Positions 26,396 through 34,585 of a stretch of 64,000 bases of DNA are shown here, piece by piece (position 1 is the stretch's first letter; every line of letters begins with the position of its first letter). The stretch is from contig NZ_BAGK01000106.1 in the NCBI RefSeq assembly GCF_000308795.1, forward strand, positions 1-64,000, read 5' to 3'. Under the pieces are notes generated by a model. The model made no database searches, was not told the origin of the DNA, and worked only from the letters and a program-made list of their open reading frames with translations. A program made the translations under genes and the position numbers. This stretch comes from Nocardia thailandica NBRC 100428. GTDB taxonomy: Bacteria; Actinomycetota; Actinomycetes; Mycobacteriales; Mycobacteriaceae.

Positions 26396-27420
26396 TGCGC
26401 GAGGGCGGCGGCGACCTTCTCGACCCCGTCCACGGTGCGCAGCGAGGGATTCAGGTCGGCGCCGTTGACCACGACGAAGCGGTTCTCGCGCACCGCGGTC
26501 ATGCGCCGGGTGACCGGATGCGTACGGAGGAAGGCGATCTTGCTGTCGAGGGCGTCGCCGTCGATCCTGCGCCTGCTCAGGTCGGCGAGCACCAGCGCGG
26601 AGGGGTCGCGGTCCGCGACGCTCTCCCAGCTGACCTGCGGCCACTCGTCGGTCGTGTCGGCGAAGACGTTGCGTGCCCCGGTCGCGCCCGCGATGATCCC
26701 CGAGGCGCCGCAGCATCCGGCCATGTAGGGGGTGCGGATGTCGGAGAACCAGAAGGCCAGCCGCACCTCCGCCGCGCCGGCGGAAGCGGTGGCGGCGTCC
26801 AGGCGCGAGCGCAGGGAGTCGATCAGCGCCTCGCCGCGCTCGCGGACGCCGAACACGGCCGCCAGGTCACGGATCTCGGTGTAGACGGTGTCGATCCGCA
26901 GCGGTTCGACCCGCCCGCCGTCGGCGTTCACGCTGCCGGTCCGGCCCGCGCAATCGGTGGGCGACAGGTAGTTCGGGACCCCGAGCTGATCGAAACGGTT
27001 CCGGTCGGCCACGCCGCCCGCGCCGAGGGTGCCGCCGAACGAGGCGGAGACGAAATCGGGTTCGGCGTCGAGCACGACCTCGAGGGAGGGCTTGTCGTCG
27101 GCCAGGCGCGGCACCGTCGCGTTCGCCGCGGCCAGGTCGGCGCGCACCGGATCGGTCCAGGTGGCGGTGCCCACCATCCGATCGGCCAGGCCGAGCGCCA
27201 GCAGGATCTCGGTGGAGCCCTGGTTGAGCGAGACCGCCCGCCGCGGCGGCGCGTCGACGGTGACGGCGCGCCCGCAGTTCTGGATGGTGAGGGGGAACCC
27301 GGACACGGACACGGACCCGGCAGCGGGGTCGTCGGGGCCGTTCGGCCCGCCGCATCCGGTGAGGCCGACCGCGAGGGGCAGCGCGAACAGGGCGGCCACA
27401 GGCCGGAGAGCCGAACGCAT
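26377..27420 (-). CDS. periplasmic-binding lipoprotein, Fe/B12 type (first paralogue)
   Basis: A 347-aa lipoprotein (lipobox LTGC, Cys23) of the same fold as its paralogue at 23399. Shared blocks include STEILLALGLADRMVGTATW, the TPYMAGCCGASG cysteine pair and NVFAD..(E)DWPQ-type sequence. It is the first gene of the operon and directly follows a cobalamin riboswitch, so corrinoid binding is the best inference. The vicinal CC in both paralogues may be a ligand or disulfide feature. Confidence 0.9.
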   Translation of the reverse strand: MRSALRPVAALFALPLAVGLTGCGGPNGPDDPAAGSVSVSGFPLTIQNCGRAVTVDAPPRRAVSLNQGSTEILLALGLADRMVGTATWTDPVRADLAAANATVPRLADDKPSLEVVLDAEPDFVSASFGGTLGAGGVADRNRFDQLGVPNYLSPTDCAGRTGSVNADGGRVEPLRIDTVYTEIRDLAAVFGVRERGEALIDSLRSRLDAATASAGAAEVRLAFWFSDIRTPYMAGCCGASGIIAGATGARNVFADTTDEWPQVSWESVADRDPSALVLADLSRRRIDGDALDSKIAFLRTHPVTRRMTAVRENRFVVVNGADLNPSLRTVDGVEKVAAALAQWGPVR

Positions 27421-27474
27421 CGGGGTGGAACTCCTTGATCAGGGCTCAGCCGCGGAGCCGTGAAAAGCGGTACC

Positions 27475-27590
27475 ACGATCGCCGAGTAATCGGGCTCCGG
27501 CTCGCGTCGAGCCGTTACCGTTGCGCGTCAGCCCCGGATTCCCACCGGTGTTCCCTCCGCGATCGCAGCGCAGATGCTACCGGGTGATCC
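27475..27590 (-). promoter_or_regulatory. cobalamin (B12) riboswitch
   Basis: Read on the minus strand, the leader of the binding-protein operon contains in order GGAGGGAACACCGGTG, GGGAATCCGGGGCTGA, CGCGCAACGGTAAC and, after a hairpin (GGCTCG/CGAGCC), GAGCCCGATTACTCGGC. These match the conserved cobalamin riboswitch core (AGGGAA-N-GGTG-GAATCC-N-GCTG-N-CGCAACGGTA … GAGYC-N-GGA-N-AC). It ends some 55 nt before the first gene's ATG. In actinobacteria such elements turn off B12 uptake or synthesis genes when B12 is plentiful. Exact ends are approximate. Confidence 0.85.
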
Positions 27591-27601
27591 GTCGTGCCCC
27601 G

Positions 27602-29368
27602 TCAGAGCGTCCGTTTGAGCCCGACGTGACTGTTGTCGTAGCCGAGGCGCTCGTAGAAGGCGTGGGCCCGCTCCCTGACACGGTCGGTGGCGATCTGGGC
27701 GAGGGTCGCGCCCCGGTGTCTGCCGTGATCGTGGGCCCATTCGAGCATGGCGGTGCCGATGCCGCGGGAGCGCTGGGAGGCCGCGACGCGCACGCCCTCG
27801 ATCTGCAGACGGGTGGTGCCGCCGCGGGAGAGTCCCGGAATGATGGTGAGCTGCATGGTGCCCACGATCCGGTCGCCCTCGTCGCGGACGACGGCCAGGT
27901 AGTGCGAGGAGTCGCGGGTGATCGCGTCGTAGGCCTCCTCGTACCGGGCGATCTCGGAAACCTCACGGGGACGGCTGATCTCGTCGTCGGACAGCAACGC
28001 GACGAGCGCGGGCACGTCGGAGCGCGCGGCGCGCTGCACCCGGTAGGTGCGCCCGCCCAGGCGCAGCAGGCCCCCGACCGAAGCCCGTGCCCGTGACTGC
28101 AACCGGGCGATCAGGGTGTCCAGCCAGGCGCCGACGTGCCGACGCGCCTCGGGGGTGTCGGGGTAGCGGCAGCGCAGGTGCAGGCCCGCCTCGTCGAGGA
28201 CGAACCACAGCATGACGCCGTCGGTGCGGATCGTAGCGCCGACGTAGTGCGCTTCCAGCCCCGTGGCGTCGACCCGCACCGGCAGCCTGCGCAGGTCCAG
28301 CCACGAGATCGCGAACATCCCCGGCGCCTCGGGCATCCCGCCCCACGGGCGCAGGATCTCCTCGAGCGGCCAGGAACCCATCCGGACGGCCTCCTTGACC
28401 GCCTCGGCGCTGGCGCGCGGGTCGGGGCTCGCGGACTCGAGCACCGAGTTGGTGATGAACCAGCCGACCGAGTCGTGCCAGGTGGCGTCGTAGCGGCTGT
28501 GGACCGGGAACACCGCGCGCAGGGCGGTGCCGGCCAGCTCCCTGGTCACCTCGGTCATGGCGCCGACCACCAGGGCGAGGGTGGAGACGCCGTCCTCGCG
28601 GGCCTGCGCGGCGAAGGCGGCGCTGTCGTCGACGTCGAGGACGTCGCGCACCTCCACGCGTTCCTCCTGCAACGCCGCCTCGCCGAGGGAGAGCGGGAAG
28701 CGCGGCATCACCTCGCCGCTGCCCGCCAGCACCTCGGCCCAGCGTCGCCGCACCTCCTCCGGCGCCGAAGGCCGCTCGCGCAGCGCACTGGTGTGTTCGG
28801 CGAAGGCGGGCACGGGCGGCAGCGCGGCGGGGCGGCCCTGGCGCACCGCGCCGAGCGCGGCCAGCAGGTCCCGGGCGATGACCAGCATGGACCACATGTC
28901 GACGTGCGAATGGTCGGCCGCGACCACGACCGTCGGGCCCACCGCGGTCTCGAGTACGCACAGCCGGTGCGAGGGCCGGGCGTAGGGCGAACAGGCCCGG
29001 TCGAGGACCGCTCGCAGCGCGTCGTTGACCGCCTGTCCCGGGGCGATCGCGTGCTCGACCCAGCCGCCGGGGGACAGCTCGACCTCGTGCAGCGTCGGTT
29101 CGCCGTCCGCGCCCGGGACGAACACCGAGCGCAGGGTGCCGTGCCGGGCGATCACGGCCAGCCACGCGGCGGCCAGGTCGTCGGTGGCGACGGGCCCGGA
29201 GAGCTTGAAGGACAACGCCATCCACGATCCGGCCCGATCGCCGGCGCCCACGTGGCGGCGCTGATCGAACGACACGGGCAGGGATCGGCCGGGCGGACCG
29301 GCGATCACGTCGAAACCCAGCAGACGGCCGAAGGGGAGGCGCAGATGCGCGACATTGGTCAGCCGCAT
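27602..29368 (-). CDS. condensation-domain/GNAT acetyltransferase fusion
   Basis: A single 588-aa frame. Residues about 25-430 form an NRPS-condensation/PapA-like acyltransferase fold: PVSFDQRRHV start and the catalytic HxxxD as His153-Ser-His-Val-Asp157; the usual following Gly is Met. Residues about 440-588 form a GNAT domain with the acetyl-CoA loop QRSRGIGTAM near 532-541 and a C-terminal YERLGYDNS. Both are acyl-CoA or carrier-acyl transferases, so the protein may transfer two acyl groups, or the GNAT may modify a partner. It has no adenylation or carrier domain nearby. It is divergent from an alpha/beta hydrolase gene 55 bp away. Confidence 0.88.
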   Translation of the reverse strand: MRLTNVAHLRLPFGRLLGFDVIAGPPGRSLPVSFDQRRHVGAGDRAGSWMALSFKLSGPVATDDLAAAWLAVIARHGTLRSVFVPGADGEPTLHEVELSPGGWVEHAIAPGQAVNDALRAVLDRACSPYARPSHRLCVLETAVGPTVVVAADHSHVDMWSMLVIARDLLAALGAVRQGRPAALPPVPAFAEHTSALRERPSAPEEVRRRWAEVLAGSGEVMPRFPLSLGEAALQEERVEVRDVLDVDDSAAFAAQAREDGVSTLALVVGAMTEVTRELAGTALRAVFPVHSRYDATWHDSVGWFITNSVLESASPDPRASAEAVKEAVRMGSWPLEEILRPWGGMPEAPGMFAISWLDLRRLPVRVDATGLEAHYVGATIRTDGVMLWFVLDEAGLHLRCRYPDTPEARRHVGAWLDTLIARLQSRARASVGGLLRLGGRTYRVQRAARSDVPALVALLSDDEISRPREVSEIARYEEAYDAITRDSSHYLAVVRDEGDRIVGTMQLTIIPGLSRGGTTRLQIEGVRVAASQRSRGIGTAMLEWAHDHGRHRGATLAQIATDRVRERAHAFYERLGYDNSHVGLKRTL

Positions 29369-29423
29369 CCCGCTATCCTAGGCTCCTTCCGCAGCGACCG
29401 CCGTCCCACCGACTGGAGCCACC

Positions 29424-30203
29424 GTGCCGACCTTCCGCGTTCCCGGCGCCGATCTCGATGTGGAACTGAGCGACGAGGGCGGCCACCCCGTCGTCCAGCT
29501 CCACGGTCTCACCTCGAGCAGGCACCGCGACCGCCTCATGGACCTCGACCTGGGTCGTGGCCTCAGCGGCACCCGCCTGCTGCGCTACGACGCGCGGGGT
29601 CACGGGCACTCGACGGGCCGCCCGGTGCCCGAGGACTACCGCTGGCCGGCGCTGGCGGCCGACCTGCTCGCGCTGCTCGACCACTGGTTCCCCGGGGAGA
29701 AGGTGCACGGTGTCGGCCCCTCGATGGGCACGGGCACCCTGCTGCACGCCGCCGTCCGCGATCCCGGGCGCTTCGCCGGGCTGACCCTGCTGGTGCCCGC
29801 GACCGCCTGGGACACCCGCGCGGCGAAGGCCGAGATCTACCGCAAGAACGCCCGCCTCATCGAGGAGCAGGGCCTGGCGGCCTTCCTCGCCGCCGATCTG
29901 GGGGCGCCCCGCCCGCCCGCCACCGCTGGAACCCCGGAGACCGGGCCCGACGTGGCCGAACACCTGCTGCCCTCGCTGTTCCGCGGCGCGGCGCTGAGCG
30001 ACCTGCCCGCGCCCTCCGAGATCGCGGCCATCGACGTGCCGACCACGGTGCTGGCCTGGATCGATGACCCCGCCCATCCCGTGTCGACCGCCGAGGCGCT
30101 GGTCGCGTTGCTGCCGCACGCGACACTCGAGGTGGCACGTACCCCGGCGGACCTGGCCCGCTGGCCGGGCATCCTGTGCGCGGACGTGGCCCGGCACGGG
30201 TGA
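29424..30203 (+). CDS. alpha/beta hydrolase
   Basis: A 259-aa hydrolase with oxyanion region VVQLHGLTSS, GHGHSTG turn and nucleophile elbow GPSMGTG (Ser near residue 99). A candidate acid lies in AWIDDPAHPVST. The C-terminal region where the catalytic His is normally found reads HATLEVARTPADLARWPG and has no His in the usual place, so the enzyme may be altered or use another residue. GTG 29424. It is divergent from the condensation/GNAT gene and may act on the same substrate. Confidence 0.85.
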   Translation: MPTFRVPGADLDVELSDEGGHPVVQLHGLTSSRHRDRLMDLDLGRGLSGTRLLRYDARGHGHSTGRPVPEDYRWPALAADLLALLDHWFPGEKVHGVGPSMGTGTLLHAAVRDPGRFAGLTLLVPATAWDTRAAKAEIYRKNARLIEEQGLAAFLAADLGAPRPPATAGTPETGPDVAEHLLPSLFRGAALSDLPAPSEIAAIDVPTTVLAWIDDPAHPVSTAEALVALLPHATLEVARTPADLARWPGILCADVARHG

Positions 30204-30351
30204 CGTCCGCGCGGGTCGGCGCTCGGCTGTTCGGCGCCAGATAAACACCTAGTTGATTATCCGGTGACCCGAATCCTGGCGCTTGCCGGAGATCCGCGAT
30301 CCGGGATTCGGGTGCGGAATTGAATAGTCGCCAGCCTGATAAGCTGGGCCG

Positions 30352-30942
30352 ATGGCGTTACGGGACGCGGTGTTGGCCGCGCTGATGGAAGGCGAGGCCT
30401 CCGGCTACGACCTGGCGAAGGTCTTCGACGCGGCGGTCGCCAACTACTGGATGGCGACCCCGCAGCAGCTCTACAAGGAACTCGAGCGGATGACCGCCGA
30501 CGGTCTGATCGAGGCGCGGGTCGTCGAGCAGGAGAAGCGCCCCAACAAGCGTCTGCACTCGATCACCGAGGCGGGCAGGCGCACGCTGCACGAGTTCATC
30601 GCCGACGCCACCAAACCGACCGTCATCCGTGACGACATGCTGGTCAAGATCCAGGGCATGGACGGCGACGACGCCGAGGCCGTCGAGGCCGTGCTGACCG
30701 AGCGGAGGGGCTGGGCGCAGGCCAAACTCGCCCGCTACGAGCGTCGTCGCGCGCGCATGCTCGACGGGCGCAGCGAGCAGGCCTACCTGACCGAATCCGA
30801 GCGCGTCGGGCCGTATCTGACCCTGCTGCGTGGAATCGCGTTCGAGCAGGAGAACATTCGCTGGGTCGAGTTCGCCCTCGGCGTCGTCCGTCGCCGCCGC
30901 GACGCCCCGGCCGAGGCGCCGGCCGAACACGGACAGGACTGA
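30352..30942 (+). CDS. PadR-family transcriptional regulator
   Basis: A 196-aa regulator: N-terminal PadR winged HTH (LRDAVLAALMEGEASGYDLAK, then PQQLYKELERMTADGLIEA, and the wing at KRPNKRLHSITEAG) and a C-terminal helical dimerisation domain (VirR_C type). PadR proteins usually repress a neighbouring transporter or enzyme gene in response to aromatic or toxic ligands. The upstream 148 bp contain a 9-bp inverted repeat (CCCGAATCC at 30268 and GGATTCGGG at 30304) that may be its operator. It is convergent with the dioxygenase gene. Confidence 0.9.
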   Translation: MALRDAVLAALMEGEASGYDLAKVFDAAVANYWMATPQQLYKELERMTADGLIEARVVEQEKRPNKRLHSITEAGRRTLHEFIADATKPTVIRDDMLVKIQGMDGDDAEAVEAVLTERRGWAQAKLARYERRRARMLDGRSEQAYLTESERVGPYLTLLRGIAFEQENIRWVEFALGVVRRRRDAPAEAPAEHGQD

Positions 30943-30964
30943 ATCCGGCCGGGCCCGTGCGGAT

Positions 30965-31999
30965 TCAGCGCGCGGACAGCACCCGCGCGGCCTCGCGGTC
31001 GGCGGTGCCGGCGGGCGCGACACCGGATTTCATGCCGGCCAGCTTCGCGTTGATGTTGCCCGCGATGGTGATCGGCGGGTAGCCGGGGTGGTCGGCGCGC
31101 GCGCACCCGGGCAGGGTCTCGATGACGGCGTCGTGGTTGCCGTCGAAGAAGAACGCGGCCGAGCGGCGACGCAGGATGCGTCCGTCGATCACCGGCGGAG
31201 CGACCCGGTGCACCGTCGAGCGCCAGCGATCGTTGGTCCAGCGCGCCATCGCGTCGCCGAGGTTGACCAGCAGCGCGCCGTCGGCGGGCTCGACGTCGTG
31301 CCAGCCGCCGTCCTGGTCGAGGACCTGCAGGCCGGGCACCTGGTCGGCCCACAGCACCGTCAGGATGCCGAAGTCGGTGTGCGCGCCCATGCCCGTGAGC
31401 TCGTCCGCGAGGGCGACCTCGCTCTCGGGCAGGGCGTAGTTGTTCATCTTGAGCGCGTCGATCGAGTGATCGGTCAGGGCGTCGAAGTGGCCAGGCGGTA
31501 GACCGAGGGCGTCGCAGCAGGCGGTGAGCAGGGCCCGCGACACCGTCCGGGCCGCGGCGAACCAGGCCTCGACCGCGGGACGGAATCCCGGTACGGCGTC
31601 GGGCCAGGTGTTGGTGGGATAGCTGGCCTCGGGCAGCTCGTGTCCGGGGAACCAGGATCGCTCGGAGCCGACGGTGAAGGCCTCGTAGAAGTCGTTCATG
31701 CGGTTGGCGGCGGGCACCCCCAGGCTCATGCTCAGCGATTCGCTCTTCGGCGGGCTGTATCCGCGGTTCTCGCCGGGGCGCGAGTAGCCCTTCTTCACCG
31801 CGAGCGGCAGCGCGAAGAAGGCGTCGATGGCGTCGATCAGCCCGGTGACGACCGAGGGATCTATGCCGTGGCCGCGGACCTGCACGAAACCGACGCCGCT
31901 GCAAGCCGCGTCGAGCTCGCGAGCGATCCTGCGCCGCTCGGCCGCGGGGGCGTGGGGGTCGAGGTAACCGCACAGATCGATGACGGGCACAGAGAACAA
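30965..31999 (-). CDS. isopenicillin-N-synthase-like 2OG/Fe(II) dioxygenase
   Basis: A 344-aa dioxygenase of the DIOX_N plus 2OG-FeII_Oxy type (start VPVIDLCGYLDP). The iron triad is visible: His207 and Asp209 in HTDFG and the distal His in STVHRV; the 2OG-binding RxS is in RRRSAAFFFDGN. It oxidises a small organic substrate; nothing here proves a beta-lactam role. The start is set as TTG 31999 because AAAGGAG lies 7 nt upstream; GTG 31990 is the alternative. It is divergent from an NMT1-like lipoprotein gene and probably shares its regulation. Confidence 0.88.
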   Translation of the reverse strand: MFSVPVIDLCGYLDPHAPAAERRRIARELDAACSGVGFVQVRGHGIDPSVVTGLIDAIDAFFALPLAVKKGYSRPGENRGYSPPKSESLSMSLGVPAANRMNDFYEAFTVGSERSWFPGHELPEASYPTNTWPDAVPGFRPAVEAWFAAARTVSRALLTACCDALGLPPGHFDALTDHSIDALKMNNYALPESEVALADELTGMGAHTDFGILTVLWADQVPGLQVLDQDGGWHDVEPADGALLVNLGDAMARWTNDRWRSTVHRVAPPVIDGRILRRRSAAFFFDGNHDAVIETLPGCARADHPGYPPITIAGNINAKLAGMKSGVAPAGTADREAARVLSAR

Positions 32000-32090
32000 G
32001 GTTGGCTCCTTTCGCCTGCGTCGGACCGTGGTCGAGGCGGCGGACGCTCGTCCCATCTTGCGTTGCATGTATTGCGCGGCAGCGTTTCTG

Positions 32091-32120
32091 TGTAAACAGT
32101 GGATCACTGATTCGTTTACA
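32091..32120. promoter_or_regulatory. TGTAAAC/GTTTACA inverted repeat between divergent genes
   Basis: TGTAAAC (32091-32097) and GTTTACA (32114-32120) form a perfect 7-bp inverted repeat with a 16-bp spacer, 92 bp from the dioxygenase start and 94 bp from the lipoprotein start. This AT-rich element in GC-rich DNA, placed at the middle of the divergent interval, is a likely common operator. Confidence 0.55.
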
Positions 32121-32213
32121 TGCCATGCGTGGAAACAAGCCCGATGGGGACGTAATTTTGCATGCAGTAGCCGGGCGAAGAAGCGTCCTCGGCTGTCGTG
32201 GTCAGGAGTTCCC

Positions 32214-33392
32214 ATGGTCCCCAGTCTCTTTCCGGCCGTCCGCCGTGCCCGGCCCTTGCTCGCGTTCCTGACCGCCGGCGTGCTGCTCGCGTCCGCGGGC
32301 TGCGGGGACCTCGGCGACGACGGCACGTCCGCGACGCGCCTCGAGCCCGCCCCGGCGGAGTTCACCCTGTCCGGCGTGTGCCCGAACGAACTCGTGGTGC
32401 AACTGCAATGGCAACCGCAGTCCGACATGGCGGGGGTGATCGGGCTCCTCGGCCCCGGCTACCGGGTCGACACCGACACCAAGTCGGTCACCGGGCCGCT
32501 GGCCTTCGACGGGAAGGACACCGGCATCGACCTCACCCTGCGGGCGGGCGGGCCTGCCGTCGGATTCCAGTCCGTGCCGTCGAAGATGTACGCCGACACC
32601 GGGATCCATCTCGGGCTGGTGCACGGGGACCAGCTCATCGCCGCCGCGGCGAAACAGCGGGTCGTCGGGGTGACCCCGCTGCTGCGGTACAACCCCGCCG
32701 TCATCATGTGGGATCCGGCCGCGCATCCCGGCGCGTCGACCATCGCCGACCTCGGCCGCACCGACACGACCGTCGTGGTCTCCAAGGATCAGATCTTCCC
32801 GCAGTGGCTCGTCGCCAAGGGGCAGCTGAAGCAATCGCAACTCGACACCGGTTACGACGGTGCCCCGGCCCGGTTCGTCGGCGACCCGACGATCGCCCAG
32901 CAGGGTTTCGCCAACTCCGAGCCCTACACCTACGAGCACGAGACGCCCCACTGGAACAAGCCGGTGGCCTACGCGATGGTCAAGGACGCCGGGTACGACG
33001 TGACCGCCTCGAACGTCACGGTGCGCGCGGACGCCCTCGACCAGCTCGCTCCCTGTCTGAGCAAGCTCGTCCCGATGATCCAGCGGACCGGCAAGAACTA
33101 TGTCGACGCACCGGAGGCGATCAACGCCACCATCGTGGACTGGATCTCGCGCGACCTGTCCTTCACGCCCTACAGCAGCGGCGAGGCCGCCTACTCCGCG
33201 CGCCTGCTCGCCGACCGGAAGGTGATCGCGCCCGGTGCCGACGGCGTCTACGGCAGCTACGACCTCGCCGGGACCCGGGCGGTCAGCGAGGACATCGCGG
33301 CGATCCTGGAGGCGGGCGGCGCCCGGTTGCCGCGCCCGCTCCCGCTCGAGGGCCTGTTCACCAACCGGTTCGTCAGCCCCGAGGTGCGGTAG
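32214..33392 (+). CDS. NMT1/THI5-like ABC substrate-binding lipoprotein (orphan)
   Basis: A 392-aa lipoprotein (lipobox ASAGC, Cys30) with the fold of NMT1/SsuA-type binding proteins (LVVQLQWQPQSDMAGVIGLL, …QGFANSEPYTYEHETPHW). Members deliver pyrimidines, sulfonates, taurine or nitrate to an ABC permease. No permease or ATPase gene is adjacent, so it must use a partner elsewhere or act as a sensor. CAGGAG precedes ATG 32214. It is divergent from the dioxygenase gene, suggesting that the imported compound is the oxygenase substrate, as with TauA/TauD. Confidence 0.85.
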   Translation: MVPSLFPAVRRARPLLAFLTAGVLLASAGCGDLGDDGTSATRLEPAPAEFTLSGVCPNELVVQLQWQPQSDMAGVIGLLGPGYRVDTDTKSVTGPLAFDGKDTGIDLTLRAGGPAVGFQSVPSKMYADTGIHLGLVHGDQLIAAAAKQRVVGVTPLLRYNPAVIMWDPAAHPGASTIADLGRTDTTVVVSKDQIFPQWLVAKGQLKQSQLDTGYDGAPARFVGDPTIAQQGFANSEPYTYEHETPHWNKPVAYAMVKDAGYDVTASNVTVRADALDQLAPCLSKLVPMIQRTGKNYVDAPEAINATIVDWISRDLSFTPYSSGEAAYSARLLADRKVIAPGADGVYGSYDLAGTRAVSEDIAAILEAGGARLPRPLPLEGLFTNRFVSPEVR

Positions 33393-33693
33393 CGGCACGC
33401 AGGCGGGCCGCCTCGACGTCGTCGATGTGGGCTTCGATCCACTCCCGCAGCGCGGCAATGGGTTCGCGCAGGCTGTGGCCGAGTTCGGTGAGGGTGTACT
33501 CGACCCGGGGCGGAATGGTCGGGTAGGCCGTGCGCTCCACGAAGCCGTCGTGTTCGAGGGCGCGCAGGGTCTGGGTGAGCATCTTCTGCGAGATGCCCTC
33601 GATCCGGGCGCGCAGGTCGGTGTAGCGCAGCGTGCCGTCGGCGAGGGCGTCGACGATCAGGACGGTCCACTTGCCCGCGATGTGATCGAGCAC
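33373..33693 (-). CDS. HxlR-type regulator, apparently missing its 5' end
   Basis: The frame encodes an HxlR winged HTH (DHIAGKWTVLIVDALADG, then LRYTDLRARIEGISQKMLTQ and PRVEYTLTELGHSL). HxlR proteins normally start with a short lead and a conserved Cys before this domain. The Cys is found here (ECGSDGVVLDHIAGKW) but upstream of the best available start (GTG 33693), in sequence that also encodes the start of the opposing nitroreductase. The gene's 3' end overlaps the lipoprotein gene by 20 bp. It may still make a 106-aa protein. Confidence 0.65.
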   Translation of the reverse strand: MLDHIAGKWTVLIVDALADGTLRYTDLRARIEGISQKMLTQTLRALEHDGFVERTAYPTIPPRVEYTLTELGHSLREPIAALREWIEAHIDDVEAARLRAATAPRG

Positions 33694-34272
33694 AACCCCG
33701 TCGCTCCCGCACTCCTCGACGACGTGCTCGATCTGGCCGTGCAGGCGCCCAGCGCCTGGAACATGCAGGACCGTTCGATCGTTGTGGTCACCGACGAGCG
33801 GCGGCGCGCCGCATTGTCGGACGCCGCCTTCGGCCAGCCCCAGCCGCGTGAGGCCCCGGTGGTGCTGGTGTTCGTGGCCGACCCGGGCGCCTGGGAGGCG
33901 CCCAACGCCGACATCGCCGAGGCCGCCGCGCGCAGCGGCGCCTGGAACGCCGAGTTCACCGCGATGTTCGAGACCCGCGCAGAATACCACGCGCTGCGCG
34001 AGCGGGGTCTGCTGCGCGAGAACGCGGTGAAGAACGCCATGATCGCCGCGACCTACGTCATGCTCGCCGCGGCCGGGCACGGCCTGGCCTCGGCCCCGAT
34101 GAACGGCTGGGACCCGGATCTGGTGAAGAGCGCGGTGGGGATCACCGACCCCGACCTGGCGATCGCGGTGCTGGTGACGCTGGGCTACGCGAAGGACCCC
34201 GTGCCCCACCCGGGCAGGCGTCCGCGCGCGCGGACGGTTTATGCCGAGGAGTACGGACGGGTCCCGGCGTAG
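33682..34272 (+). CDS. nitroreductase-family protein, missing its N-terminal segment
   Basis: The frame encodes a 196-aa FMN nitroreductase-like protein (LLDDVLDLAVQAPSAWNMQD at the N terminus, AMIAATYVMLAAAGHGLAS, a C-terminal LVTLGYAKDPVPHPGRRPR). Family members begin with an FMN-binding R-R-S/T-x-R motif about 20 residues before LAVQAPS; it is absent here. The only nearby start (GTG 33682) lies inside the opposing HxlR gene and has no clear ribosome site. The gene is probably inactive or reduced. Confidence 0.65.
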   Translation: MIEHNPVAPALLDDVLDLAVQAPSAWNMQDRSIVVVTDERRRAALSDAAFGQPQPREAPVVLVFVADPGAWEAPNADIAEAAARSGAWNAEFTAMFETRAEYHALRERGLLRENAVKNAMIAATYVMLAAAGHGLASAPMNGWDPDLVKSAVGITDPDLAIAVLVTLGYAKDPVPHPGRRPRARTVYAEEYGRVPA

Positions 34273-34333
34273 CGGCGCGGGCACCGCCGCGCGGTCGGCT
34301 GGGCGTGGAAGGTGACGGTCGCGACCTCGGCGC

Positions 34334-34519
34334 TCAGCGCAGCGCGGCGCCGAGGTCGTCGGGGCCCTCGAAGGTCCTGGCGGGCAGGGCCTCGAGCGTG
34401 TCGACGATGTCGTTGCCCGCGCCGTTGCTGAGCGCGGCCGCGACCAGCCCGTCGCGGTCACAGGGATAGTCGACGGCGCCCAGGCAGCGCTGGATCTCGA
34501 TCGGGGTGGGGGTGGGCAT
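34334..34519 (-). CDS. DUF2795 family protein
   Basis: A 61-aa protein with the DUF2795 pattern (IEIQRCLGAVDYPCDRDGLVAAA, a short turn, then LEALPARTFEGPDDLGAAL). These small two-repeat helical proteins of actinobacteria have no known function. A GGAGAGGA site precedes ATG 34519. Upstream on the minus strand, GTTT and GGTAG about 16 bp apart weakly resemble a SigF promoter. Confidence 0.8.
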   Translation of the reverse strand: MPTPTPIEIQRCLGAVDYPCDRDGLVAAALSNGAGNDIVDTLEALPARTFEGPDDLGAALR

Positions 34520-34585
34520 GAGCGGTCCTCTCCGCCGGCGGGTTCTCCGGGGCGCACTACCACCGCGGGCCCGGACGAAACAGCG

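Noticed and set aside
24315..26468. Plus-strand frame of 717 codons opposite the cobalamin-type operon
   Set aside because: Shadow of the ATPase and permease genes on the other strand; low-complexity Pro/Ser/Ala sequence.
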